NCBI GenBank assembly: GCA_002081555.1
Contig: MZNV01000301.1
Location: forward strand, 1 to 23,256
Reading direction: 5' to 3'
Source of the DNA: Protostelium mycophagum
Taxonomy: Eukaryota; Evosea; Variosea; Protosteliida; Protosteliaceae
DNA: 23,256 nucleotides
The position numbers and the translations under genes were made by a program. Each line of letters opens with the position of its first letter. Within the stretch, counting starts at the first letter, position 1. Shown here piece after piece: positions 1-11,346 of the stretch. The notes below the pieces were generated by a model, which saw nothing but the letters and a program-made list of their open reading frames with translations, searched no databases and had not been told where the DNA came from.

Positions 1-189
1 GTTGTGCCGGCCATCTACAAGCGTTTTCAAAGAAATCATTTCTTGGTAAATAAATATGGTTTATTCGTGGAAATAGCACGTGACTATGTTTTCGACACAA
101 CTCCTTCAATTCCACATGAGCCATCTCATGTTTTCGTTTTTTCGGATGTTGATTCTGCATCCTTAACACCTCAATGTGACACAATCTGA
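1..189 (+). CDS. Possible 3' end of a gene cut by the window edge
   Basis: An open frame runs from the first base to a TGA at 187-189 and would encode about 62 residues rich in Phe, Val and Asp. I do not recognise the product. It could be the last exon of a gene starting left of the window, or a chance open frame. No intron boundary or partner exon can be checked because the sequence begins here. A CACGTG hexamer lies inside it at 78-83. Confidence 0.2.
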   Translation, partial: VVPAIYKRFQRNHFLVNKYGLFVEIARDYVFDTTPSIPHEPSHVFVFSDVDSASLTPQCDTI

Positions 190-508
190 TCGAGCGTGCT
201 CGAAAGTTTCAAGTCGAGCATTTTAGTGTCCGGCAGCCTTCGGTTGTATAACGTAGAATTTTGCGGTAAGATAACCGTCAAATTTATTTCATAGTGATGC
301 GGCAATCGGGGCAATAATATCCATTCATTTTGGCTGTTCACGAGCCTTAACTGGCGGTTTATTGATGTTACGAACTTTATTATAATGTCGCTGTACTTGT
401 TTTATTTCGAGAGCACAAAACTGACCTACGAACAGTGCCGGGTTTGACATCTCCTTGTGTCTCCGTGCAGACACGTTCAACGAGAAAATGTAGCAATTTT
501 CAACTCTC
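190..508. other. Spacer before the subtilase gene
   Basis: No convincing gene is seen. A short open frame on the minus strand (325-522) has no recognisable product and overlaps the subtilase start. The spacer begins with a small inverted repeat (TCGAGC-GT-GCTCGA at about 190-203) and should hold the promoter of the protease. No TATA-like box could be assigned with confidence. Confidence 0.4.
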
Positions 509-2103
509 ATGAGGATCAGCAAAGCGGTCGTCTGTTTTCTTTCTATTGCTCAAGGTGCAATGCATAATTTTTCTTTATATTCGCTCAACTCCTGCAGTCT
601 TTGGTGCCGTCTTCATCGGAGACCACACCTCCTTTGATGGCAAATACATCGTTGTCTTAAAAGAGGAGTCAGTTCCCCAAGCCAGTAGGTATCAAGTCTT
701 CAACACTAACTTACGAATTGTAGAGAGTGAATTCATCGACAAGTGGACAAACCGCAAGCGCTGGAACAAAGATGAAACTGATCTGTTGGAGCACCGCCTC
801 GGCGATTTTCATGCTGTCTCCTCCCGCTTCTCAACTGAGTAATTCGTCACTATACACATCGATTCGTGCTGATCACCAACAGACAATTGAAAGAGATCAT
901 ACAAGATGACACCGTGGCTTATGTAGAAGCGAACAGAGAGACGAGTGTTGGTGGATCTTGTGCTGTACAGACCGGAGACAAAGTCTTTTGGGTCTGTTTA
1001 CACGAGTGGTGATGATGTTTGTGCGCTGAATATCTATAGAACTTGGAAAGACTAAATCACCACCAGTTAACTTCTTTCAATCACTCTTATCGCTATTCTG
1101 AAGTCGCTGCGAATGTCGAAGTCTACATCCTTGACAGGTGACCGAATCACTTGGGAATCTTCCAAAATACTGATGTCAAACAGCGGTGTAGATGTATCCC
1201 ACCCTGAATTTGAAGGAAGGGCGAAGTGGGGGACCAACGTTATTGATGATATCGATAGTGATTGCCTTGGACGTGGCACACATGTTGCGGGGACTATCGG
1301 CTCTCTGTCTTATGGTGTGGCAAAGAAGGTCGTCCTTATCTATTTGACTTACCTCTCAAACCATTTCAGGTGTCTTTAATTTCCGTGAAGAGTGCCAATT
1401 GTGAGGGACGAGGAGATCACATCAACATGATCAGAGGAGTGGAATGGATCCTCAACCAATATCTCACCAGAAAGAAACCTTCTATTGCCAAGTGAGATCT
1501 CGTCAAAAATGTGTTCACAATCCCCATTTGGATGCAGCTGCATCAAAGCGAATTTGATGTTCACCAACTCCAGTGTCTCTATGGCTTCCAAATTCTCGCA
1601 AGCCTTAAACGACGCCGTCTCCAAAGCAATCGAGGCCGGAATAACTTTTGTCGTCGGTGCTGGAAATGACCACGCGGACTCTAAAAACGTAAGCGACGAT
1701 CTACAACGAGTGCTCATTCTGATTAGTTGTCCCCCGCCTCTGTCTCCGAAGCGATCACTGTGGGTGCCACAGATGTACGTGACAGATTTGCTTCGTTCTC
1801 AAATCATGGGCCTTTTGTCGACATTCTCGCGCCTGGAGCCGCCATTTGGTCGACAGCTCCAGGAAATCAGACCAAATTGATGTGGGGAACGTCCATGGCA
1901 ACTCCTCACGTTACTGGAGGTGCTTTAATGTCTATAAGTTCTGAAGAATCATGAATGTAGTGGCTGCTCTCTCACTGAGCAGAAATCCCAGACTCACACC
2001 CTCACAACTCGCTGCGGAGATTCTGAACGGTGCTACTGACGGGATCATTGACAGTGTACCTGATGGGACCGTAAACAAATTGTTATTCGCCAATTGGAGT
2101 TGA
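509..2103 (+). CDS. Secreted subtilisin-like serine protease (S8A, proteinase K type)
   Basis: Nine exons give 385 residues; introns are 555-597, 839-882, 983-1039, 1138-1183, 1329-1369, 1492-1573, 1689-1726 and 1920-1960, and all phases agree. The chain starts with a signal peptide ([15 protein letters not shown]...), followed by an inhibitor I9-type propeptide (about residues 25-105) with the segment VAYVEAN before the processing region. The catalytic domain carries the full triad: Asp146 in ILDSGVD, His180 in GRGTHVAG and Ser330 in GTSMATPH; the oxyanion Asn is in VGAGND. The domain ends soon after the Ser motif, as in fungal proteinase K relatives, with no added C-terminal domain. It should be a secreted or vacuolar endopeptidase activated by loss of the propeptide. 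In raw translation the gene looks broken, but every break is removed by a GT-AG intron of 38-82 nt. The start at 509 is chosen because it alone gives a signal peptide joined in phase to the propeptide. Confidence 0.93.
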
Positions 2104-2199
2104 ACACCACTTTCGTAATACAAACTTTTTTTTTATATGAATGAATTTTTTTGTTTTTATTTTTACTATGTCATTTCCACCATTTTTTTCATTTACACG

Positions 2200-5100
2200 A
2201 TGGACGAGATGAGACAATTTGAGAACTCACTAGTGCTTGGAAAGTTTGAAGAGGCTTCGAAATGGCTCGAAGGGATCTTTAAGGTGCAGAAACACCTTCA
2301 TGCGGAGGGAATGGAGGCTTGGAGGTGTCATCTTGTCACCTTTTTCAAGACTTTAGAGGCCAGACACTTCTCCGATATATCAGAGAGAGAATTTTGGGAG
2401 GGTCTGTCTCTATTGTATGCGAGCTTAGAATGTGCAGAAGAGGAGGTGTAGTTTTGGGAGTCCATGTCAAAATGTAAAAGATGGCAGGTCGCATGCCTTA
2501 GACAGGCCCTCATCAAAAGTATGGACGTAGTTCACTACAAGGAATGGCTCGATCTGGTCCACAAACATATGGAAGAGGTGAGCTGGAGATAAAACTAAGT
2601 TAACCGTCCTAAAACCCTAAAAGGGATTTTTTGAGGCTGCGATCGGGGTAGGCTTCCAATGAAACAGTATAATCATCTAAGAATGAAAGGTGGCTTGGAG
2701 AGGTCTTTTGACTTCAAAGAGGTTTCCAAAATGCAAAGAGAAATGGCAGGCAAAGGCACAGTTTCACGCTCTCAGAGCAGTTTGTTTTGCCAAATTGGAG
2801 CGACATAGTGAGCGAGATGCGTTTTACTTCAATTCTAAGCTCTTATAGACGAATACAAGGCTTCTCTGATCATGGAATCCTCCATGCACCAAAAGATCTC
2901 TCAAACTGAACATGACAAAAGCATCAAGGACAAAATACGCCCGCCTCGAGGCTTAAGAAGGGCGCTTATCGATTACGAACGTCGTCTTGGGGGTTCAGTG
3001 AAAAGGGAGGACGTTGTAGACGAATAAAGAGATCGTGTCGGTTGACAACATTTTCAATCTATCTCTGGCACAATCATGTACGTTCTCGTCGCCAAAGTCA
3101 CGGAAGGAAAGGTTGCAAATGTTAGCCACTTTATGAGAGTGGATGTCGATCCAAGCCGTCCAGTCTCCATATTGATGACACAGCTCATTCCCATGTTTAA
3201 ACTCACAAAAAAAGACGAGTGGTATTTCAGAGGTCTTAACGTTTCTCCTTCAACCGGAGCGGCACACCCAGCAGGTCAGATGTTTAATGTTTCCGCTGAT
3301 ATCCTGACAATCGAATAGGCAGAATAGCTGGATGTCTTTCATTTCGTGATCAGGGTTTGAACGATGGAACTCACATTGGTTTATTCCCGGTAGACCCTCA
3401 TGAATCGGTGAGAGCTTTTCTTCTTTTGATGTTCATGTGTCTGAATACCAAAGGAATTGTTCAGCGCGATATCACCTGGCTCAATCCGTGAGGGCATATT
3501 AACAAGATCAACGCTAAGTGGAAAGAGTAAAACAGGTTCTTCCAAAAAGTAGGTTGTCATACTTCCCAAAAACATCTGACCTTTGCAAGGTATTTCATGC
3601 TATCATCTCTTCGGCCAAACCTTCTTTATTATTTCGACAAGAAAGCTGTGAGTCAAACCACATCACCTTTTGATGATCATTACAGCCCAACTCTAAACCA
3701 TCTGGTGTCCTTGTACTCGATTATTTTGAGGTAATTTCCCAGAATTTTTATGTATCATCCCTCCCGGTACAATCCAATGATCATTGCAACCACACATCAG
3801 AAGAACACGAGTGACGTCATCTGAAGTCATGCAGGTGGATTGGGACAGTAATGTCGACATCAGACTGAAAAAAAGAGAATCATTTCTTGCTGGAGGTAAA
3901 GACCTCGTCTTAACCGCCGAAAACTCAAAAGAAGCCGCGGCTTGGGTCAAAGCCCTCAAAAAGGAGGTGAGATTTCTCAGAAATTTCACGTGGAAATTTC
4001 CATGAAAGATCTGTGAAAAGTTCAAGAAAATTCTGACGATTTCAGACTTACCCCTTCAGTGAGTACTGAGACTTTTCCACGAAAATTCTCCGACAAACCG
4101 AAAATTCCGCGATTTTCTTTGAAATTTCCTCTCTATTTCTCGAAAAATTCTGAGAATTTTCAGTCGGGGCGGTGATCTTCGGGAGGTCATTACAATCCCT
4201 ACATAACAGAGGTCTGTGCCGTGACGGAGTTCCTGACATTTTATTACGCTGCATACAAGCCATAGAGGCCAAGGGTCTGGTGAGTAATTTTCATTGAAAT
4301 TTCGGGGTAATTTTTCTGAAATTCAAAAGAATTTCGTTAAAAAGATCTAGAATAACAATTGATTTCGATTGAATTTCTGACACGTTCTTTTTCTTAAAAC
4401 TTTCTCGCGATTTTCTTTGAATCTTCTCAGAATCTTCACGAGATTTTTCCCTACTTTTTCTGATCATTTCCCAGCAAGTTCAAGGAATTACAAGAGAATC
4501 GGCGAGCAGCACTTCTATTGAGGAGTTAGTCAACCAAATTGATGACGGGATACCCATCAGTTTCACCGGAGTTACGGACCCCCACACCGTGGCCGGAGTT
4601 TTGAAATTGTTTATCAAAAGGCTCCCGGAACCTCTCTTGACTTTTGAGAAATTTGACGCATTCAGTCAAGCATCCAGAGGTATTCCCGTTTGAAATTTGA
4701 AAACGAGATTTCCCGCCTTTTTTTAAAAAGGAGAAATTAACAGTTGTAGATCCTGGACAAATAATCCGACTGTGCCAGAGTCTCCCCGTCTTAAACCAAT
4801 GTACACTTAAAGCATTACTAAATTTCATCGACAAGATCCTGGAGAATTCCAAAATGAATCTGATGGAGACACAAGCCGTTGCCACAGTCTTCGCGCCAAA
4901 TGTCCTCAGACCCAGAAACGAAGGTTTGACCACTTGTTCATAGAACAGAATTTTGCGGTGGAAAATTGAAACTGAAAAGGGGATCTGATGTCTACAACGG
5001 CAGTGACTGGTGCCGCCTTCCAAACCATAATCGAAAATCGCCACCAGATCGAGGTGAGTTTTCCCTGAAAATTCGAGGAATTTTCATTCAAGTCTCCTAG

Positions 5101-6221
5101 TGGGTCACCGATCTGTCAAGCGTTGGTACTACGGAGAAATCCTACAACACCCCAGCCGGTCCCACAACACACGGTGATTTTTGTTTTATTGTTCTCTCAA
5201 GCACGGTAATAACCGAGAGATTCACGGTCTTTGGTCTCGGTTGTTACCGTGACAATCACCTTTCGTGTACTGATGATGTACAGGGACATTAAGAGCCATG
5301 GGAAGAGATTCATCCAGCGCAACGGGATATGCCGTGGACTTCCCACCCCCTCCCCCCATAGCAGCCCCCGGTACGAAATTTCGTGGAAATTTTCATGCTG
5401 AAAAATGACAGCATATAACTCCCACTCTATGGCTGCTTCAGCAGACGTGTTCGCCCCTCCCGCTGCACTTGTCATCCCCTCGCTCGGCCATGGTAACACG
5501 TCATATTTTCATTCGAATAACACTCAAAGATGATTTCCCCCCTCCACCCCCTGCCTTTGATCTCCCACCCCCTCCTTCAGACTTTCCCCCACCCCCTTCT
5601 TTTGGCGACCTCCCTCCCTCGATTAACTCCCCTCCCCCCGTAGACCCTTACAACAGACCCCGTCAACTCAGTTCGGGAAGTTCGAGGGCTAACCAGATGG
5701 CACCTCCCCCCTCCTTAGAATTACCCCCCACCTTGACTAGAGGCCCCAGTTTTGGTACAGTGAGATCGGCAGTAGCTCCCGCCCCCTTGGGGCAAAACCG
5801 GACGCCATCTTACACCACACTCCCCCCTCCCCCCACAATGCATACACCCCCTCCCGCCTTTGGTGCCCTCCCACCCCCTCCATCTTTGGCACCCCCACCA
5901 TCTCTCGCACCCCCACCTGCTTCTCTGTCATACAACAGAGCTTCTTCTTATACCAACCTCCCACCCCCTCCTGCGATGCACACCCCCCCTCCTGCCTTTA
6001 GTGCCCTCCCACCCCCACCCTCTTTGTCCCTCCCTCCCAATTCTCTGTCTAATAACAGGGGGACTTCTTACACGAATCTTCCCGGACCATCCCCTCTTTC
6101 GAGTCCTAGAAATTTGGGCCAGGGACATTCAGTTGAACAAGAGCTAGATGCGCTAAAAATAGAACACGCGAGGGTAGTTTCAAGACTTGCAGAGTATGAG
6201 AGGAGATTTGGAAAAATATAA
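2200..6221 (+). CDS. BAR-like / PH / RhoGAP protein with poly-proline tail
   Basis: Twenty exons close in frame at 897 residues. Residues 1 to about 209 are helical and charged and resemble a BAR membrane-curvature domain (moderate support). A middle region (about 210-293) ends in a GLFP motif but is not assigned. A PH domain follows (about 300-403; GILTR, YFML, LLYYFDKK, a final AAAWVKAL helix). The RhoGAP domain (about 405-597) keeps the arginine finger (Arg453 in QGITR), the KLFIKRLPEPLL segment and Asn530 in LPVLN, so it should speed GTP hydrolysis on Rho/Rac-type GTPases at membranes. Residues about 620-850 hold repeated PPPP blocks suited to SH3, EVH1 or profilin binding; a short coiled coil ends the protein. 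One exon is only 13 nt (4046-4058). The weakest junction is intron 2998-3111; if wrong, the locus could be two genes with a second start at 3076. The architecture recalls the GRAF/oligophrenin group, without their SH3 end. Confidence 0.82.
5202..5251 (+). repeat. Inverted repeat of the CGGTAATAACCG family in a RhoGAP intron
   Basis: In intron 5174-5283, bases 5202-5218 pair with 5235-5251 over 17 bp with one mismatch that would be G-U in RNA. Each arm holds the CGGTNNTNACCG motif, itself nearly palindromic, so several alternative hairpins are possible. Related single motifs lie at about 7508, 8050, 10177, 12248 and 18457. Confidence 0.75.
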
Positions 6222-6250
6222 AGAGACACACATCAAAGTTTATTTTATGG
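6222..6250. terminator. Overlapping 3' ends of two convergent genes
   Basis: The RhoGAP stop (6219-6221) and the importin stop (6240-6242, minus strand) are 18 bp apart. On the minus strand AATAAA reads through the stop codon itself (plus-strand TTTATT at about 6239-6244); on the plus strand AATATAAA overlaps the other stop. Both are plausible poly(A) signals, which would make the transcripts overlap tail to tail. This is read from sequence only. Confidence 0.4.
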
Positions 6251-9200
6251 ACAAGAGGAGTGTGACTTGCTGTGCCATGTCTGAAGGAAGAGCTTGGAGT
6301 GCTTGTGCTGCTCCATATTTGACGAACACTTCATTCAACCTGAAACAAAAGTGAGGATGCATTTTGTTGGGAATTTTGGGAGCAACAAAAGTTGTATTTT
6401 GCTGTGCCAATGGATCACTCCTTGAGATGCAATGATAGAGGTACAAACGTTATAAATGAATTGTCTACCTGCTTGATACAAATGAGGGTGTGAGTAATAT
6501 GGAGGGGTCGTCTTTGAAAATCTCCTTCTCTAATTCCGAATACCTCTGGCTTGGTTCTGTACACGTCAGCACGTCAACTTGCCTGTCAAATTGACACTTG
6601 CCTGTCTCGGAATCGAATGCGTGGCTGGAGTATGCGTGTGCCATGAACTGTAAAATCTCCACGATGTTTGAAGCAATTATGGGAGAGGTCAAGTGCAGCA
6701 GAGAGGTGAAGGCGAAGCCTTGTATACGTAACTCGTCAGCATCCTGGATGGAAGGTGCGATCTAAAGAGTCAGTGAAATTTCGTGGAGATTTCGAAGATT
6801 GGCTCACTCTGTTGAGCCACTGTTGTAGATAATCGTTCAACATCACGGAAGAGGCTGTGGGAGACATCTTTGTGAATAATGCGAGGAAATGAGCTTGTGA
6901 CATGAGGCACAGTCGAGATAGTGAAGTGGCCGAATGTGTCCCTTGCCAGTCCAGAGTTTGACCTGAAATAATGAATTGTAGTTCCAATTGTAGATGCAGT
7001 TGTAGTTGGTGAGAACTCACTCTGGCCGGTTTTCATAATGATTTTGACAAGCGAAAAGTAAATCGGATCCATACTGTTGAGCTGATTTCTTTGTGATAAA
7101 TACACCGTCATGCCGTCGATTATCTGAGATTTCGGTGAGTTTTCTGTGGGATCTACAACGAGACAAAATCACCTTTAAAGTGGTCTCAAAAACGTCAGGA
7201 TCGCTGGATATCGCATCCAAGATTCCAGCGCTGTCGACAACAAACAATAATGTCGACAGAAAGACGTCCCCCTGTGCCTGTGACGTCATCAGACATCGTT
7301 ATGACAATCTACAACGACTTACGGTGAGGAATAAACTCCTATATTTGAAAAAATATCCTGACAAGATGCTGAAAGTCTTGGGCAAAATCGATTTCTCGCC
7401 TTTTCTAATGATTTCTATTACCCTATAAAACAGAGACATCAGAGTCGCGAAGGAAGCTGAAGAAAATTCAGTCGACATTTACGAGCGAGTCTTAACGCGA
7501 ATGATCGCGGTAATTACCGTCTGGTTTGAAGGTGGGAGGGGCTTGATTGACGAGGTCTGACCACAGCTCCAAGCCGTCTTCTAATAATGGGGCTCTTTCG
7601 GGGAAATTCATATCTCTACAACGCGTTAGTCGAGTTTCATAAGATTGAGATTTGAGATGTATCATTGTAGATGGCACCAACTTACGTGACATAAATAATT
7701 CCTTCTGTGAAAAATCTTTGGTAGTTATGACTATGAATTCCAACGACCTGATATCATAGTAAGATATCATACATTTAACAAAGTCCTCCAACCTTGATGA
7801 GACCTCCCCAGCATTTTAGTATGGAAGCATGGACCACTAATGATGTCTCTTTACTGCTGTGACTCTCCCATAATTGTAACATCGACGTCAGAATGTTCTC
7901 AGCATGCGGCAAGACCTTTTTCGTCAATCTACAACGGCACAAAGATTTAATCCCATGATATCATACCTGTACACCAAAAGCCTGTATGCATGACGTCACA
8001 GCTCGAAGGAGTTGTTGTATTGTGAAAGCTTCAGTCGAGATTTTGACAAGCTCGGTAATAACCGAGACGATCCTCGATAAGTAAGGCGCGAGGGCCTCAA
8101 TATGTTCCACCTTGTCTGCAAGTACAAAATCAAGGAGGTACATCTGAAAATTCTATGAAAAGTCGAGATGATTTGTGGAGCTCTGCGCCATGGTCGTTCT
8201 GCAGCACAGCCACTTCATTTTAAAACAGAAATGTCAATGAAATTTCAGGATATCTTCCGCCAGCGCGATGACGGCCCACAGCCTGACCACGTAATCGTCG
8301 TTGTAGACGTTCGGAGAATTAGTTCTTCCGGTACCAACGCTGATGAGTGTCTCCAGCAGTGTAGAGATGCTGGCAGGGCTCATGTGTGCAAATTCCGCTG
8401 ACCACGCTGACACGACTTGAAAGATTCTTCTACTCACAAATTTGTAACTGTAAGATTCAAAATTTGAATTTTCCAACGGATCCATCTTTTGTCGACATGA
8501 TGACATACCTGGGGTCGGTGTTGTAGATGTCAGTGATCATGTATGGAAACACGACGTTTTCGACTTGAAGACCAATTAATTGATTCCTGCTTAAGGACAG
8601 GCACCAATAACACGCTTCCTTCACTACGACATCATTCCCTGATATCTCATCAACTCTGATGAAATTTCCGCGAAAATTACCTCTCAGAGATTGTTCCAAG
8701 AGTGAGGTGAGAGTGGCAACCAACACGGAAGGAAACCTTGACAACATCATACTGAATAATTCTTGTGCCGCCACCTGCTCAAATTCAAAATTCAAAAATC
8801 TTCATCGCAAAATTTTGGCGGGAAAAATCACTTTTTTTGTGACGTCTCACCTTGATGTCACTTCTCCAATCGAGTTGTAGTTGGTCGTTGGCGAAATTCT
8901 CGGGGTCTTCTTGCCACTCGCTCACTTCTGATGGGGACATGACCATGCATCGAGATATGACCATCATGAATAATGATGAGATGATGGAGGGTGTGAAAAA
9001 AGCATTTAAGGCGGCAGAACCTTGAATTTTCAATGAATTTTCAGGGAAATTGTACACCATGAAAACGAAGATGTAAAACAAAATGAAATTTCGACGAAAT
9101 TTCACCTTCAGGTAAACTGTGCCGGCCACCTTGATAAGCTCTTGAATTAATAACCTGATACATGAATCTCAAAGAGGAGATGACCGAGTCCTCCACAACC

Positions 9201-10885
9201 GCACGCGCTTCCCCTTGAAGATTCGGAGGACTCGTCAACTTGTCCAGAACGTTGTAGAAGTACTCTGATGACGTCATCAAGAAGGGGATAAATTCATCGG
9301 GTGAATTATCTTGGTAATCAATGATGAACCTGAAGAAGCTGTCCCGAATCTCTGGTATATTTCAGATTATTTATACAAATAAATTATTATTTATATTAAT
9401 ATATGGTATTTATATAAATAACTGGTATTTTTATTAATAAATATTATTTTTGTAGGTCCAAAAACTTCAGAAAAAATTTCATTTTAGGCACACAATAAAG
9501 ATGGCGTGTTGTAAATGATTCGTGTTCAGTCTATTTATAGCATTCAGAATCAGAGAATAAGGGTCGTACATACCTACTGATGTGTTTGGCTGCATCGAAA
9601 ATTCGGCCATGGTTTTAATGAATTGCGACAGAATAACAAAGCTTTCATTTCTGTTGAAGGGGGGAACGAGGTCGTGTTGGAATACGACCTGTATAGTTTG
9701 CTGTGTGACCGTCACATAAGAATGAAACTCGGGGCGAAATTTCAGAGAAATTTCACCTGACAGGAGTGAAAGAGTTGTAGATGGTCGGGGAGGGGACTCG
9801 TACGCCATGTCGATAATGATCTCATCATGACGCCATGTATGGCGGTCAGAATTTTTGGGATGATCTACAACGGATCAACACATATAAATGGTGGTTTTCA
9901 ACAGATTTTCAAGGAATTTTATCACATGAAAATTAAATTTATTATTATATGAATATTGTGGCTTCGTCATCATAGTTTGCAAGCGAGTAGATTTTGCATT
10001 TTTTGTTAAAAGATCACCTCGACCAGGGAGGATCTTGTTATAGTATTATGTGTCGACAGAGACAGAATGACCTCCCTGCAAGCGTCGACATTCTGTACAA
10101 GTATGCTGAATCTCCCATCTACACTCGTCAGTTTTTAATAAGGTGGAGAACTGCGGTAAGAAAGCGTGAAGATATCTCGGTAGTTACCGAATAAAGAGGA
10201 ATAAAATATGTCGTGTTTCGAAAGACAAGTATCTGATCATGTACAAAATGAGACCTGCAGATGCATTGGAGATGAGAAAGTCGAGAGGTGCCCATTTGGC
10301 GGGAAAATCCTGCTTCGCTATGGATGACGTGGCAACAGATAATTGTGTACAGATCTAAAAAACATCACAAAATGAAGGGGATGATCCAGATCGAGATCAC
10401 CTGATGGGATAATGGAAATTGAAATAATTGTAAGATTGTGATCCTGATCCTCTCACAATCCATTTCTAAAGGCTGATTTCCATTGTTTGGTAAAATGGAC
10501 CAGTGACAATTCCTTTCTGATCTCACCTAAGATTTTAAGTTCGACATTAGAACAAATCAAAACGATCAAAGTCGTAAAAGTAGAAACTTCATGTTATAGA
10601 CGTTACCTCATTCTTGAACAGGACAGCTGCAAACAGTTGTAATTCAGAAGAAGGATTTGTGCCCACGATAGTCTTAACAAATTAGATCATCCTGATTTAA
10701 CAACACCCACCAAAAGTGAAAACAAAAATCTCAAACGTTCAGGTGATTGAGCTAAAGAGGTTATCTCTTTTGAAAACTCTACGACACGGCCAGGATCATT
10801 TCCATGTCTTAATATCTTCAAAGAGTCAGATCGTCGATCTTTCAGGTCTTACCTCTTCGATCTTCCTCGTGTATTCATCGTTCAT
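6240..10885 (-). CDS. Importin-11 (Kap120-type karyopherin beta)
   Basis: Twenty-two exons, beginning with an 11-codon exon (10853-10885), give 977 residues; human importin-11 has 975, so the gene looks complete. Family features recalled and matched along the whole length include the N-terminal HEAT segment ending in AKQDFPAKW, the EWQEDPENF segment (human MWEEDPEGF), the LLEDGLELW motif (shared with human), and the DSETGKCQ stretch near the end (human DPETGTYK). The protein should carry cargoes such as ubiquitin-conjugating enzymes into the nucleus under Ran control. Introns are mostly 37-60 nt; the largest (9352-9573) holds A/T-rich repeat. Intron 8116-8253 has a doubtful boundary with U12-like signals, described separately. 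The exon 14 acceptor (before 7915) was chosen by phase. The gene ends 18 bp from the convergent RhoGAP gene and is divergent from the BPL_N gene. Confidence 0.93.
8116..8253 (-). other. Importin intron with U12-like signals (AT-AG or AT-AC)
   Basis: After exon codon GAA-G the sense strand reads ATATCCTG, one base from the U12 5' consensus ATATCCTT, and a stop follows shortly in frame. TCCTTGAT (plus strand 8129-8136) matches the U12 branch site TCCTTRAY, with its A 14 nt before AG at the exon start and 8 nt before an AC. Both the AG and the AC end restore phase. A competing ordinary GT-AG reading exists: a weak donor (GTCATC) slightly upstream, joined to a TTTTCAG acceptor at about 8143, also keeps phase. 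Other donors in this window are also far from consensus, so the ordinary reading is not excluded. Confidence 0.35.
9364..9450. repeat. A/T-rich simple repeat in an importin intron
   Basis: Imperfect TAAATA/TATTTA units, with recurring TGGTATTTAT words, fill much of the longest importin intron. It is low-complexity DNA with no coding sense. Confidence 0.7.
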
Positions 10886-11346
10886 GCTGTTGATCGGCTC
10901 TGAAGGACCTTTGAAGAAACTGGGCTTTACAACGTTGTTTGGCAGGTCTTAAGGGATGTTCTGCGCACGTGGGGAGCTGTGGGAGGGTTGGATTGTCGCA
11001 AGGAATTGATATTAATACACAATTTTGGGGTTTCTCTAATCTTAAAACGTTGACGAGCTGTGCACGTGTCGTAGTGATTGCAAAACAAAAGAGGCTGGTG
11101 CCATGAGGTGAAATCGATAATACATTCTTTTCGATAATAATTATGCATTTATTTTATCACTATAATCTTCAGATTAGAAGCAGTGAGTTTGTTTTCAACA
11201 CCATGAAATTGTGAATATATATAAATATTCAGAATGCATCAGTTGTAGATCGAAAATTCCGAGAGATGTCACCAGAGTAACAACGGGTTTCATTGTTGAT
11301 GTTATTCAACTCCTGCATCATCATACTTTGCCTTTCCATTTCTGTG
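10886..11346. promoter_or_regulatory. Divergent promoter region, importin-11 / BPL_N gene
   Basis: The two genes start back to back 461 bp apart. The region holds two CACGTG E-box hexamers (10966-10971 and 11063-11068), an A/T-rich stretch around 11205-11230 and one copy of the iterated word GTTGTAGA (11242). The E-boxes may bind bHLH or bZIP factors and could serve both genes; no start site can be fixed. No credible coding exon is seen. Confidence 0.4.

Noticed and set aside
325-522. Minus-strand 65-codon open frame as a gene
   Set aside because: No recognisable domain, and it overlaps the signal-peptide exon of the subtilase.
509-2103. Subtilase as a decayed pseudogene with many stops
   Set aside because: Every stop or shift in raw translation falls in a 38-82 nt GT-AG segment whose removal restores phase and conserved motifs, including the whole catalytic triad.
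5737-6147. Shadow open frames across the proline-rich tail
   Set aside because: They are out-of-frame readings of CCCCCT repeats; the true frame runs through to the stop at 6221 in phase with upstream exons.
8654-8684. Short intron within importin exon 8509-8774 (GGTAATTTTCGCGGAAATTTCATCAG)
   Set aside because: It looks intron-like and holds GAAATTTC, but at 25 nt it is too short and its removal breaks phase, while read-through keeps the importin frame.
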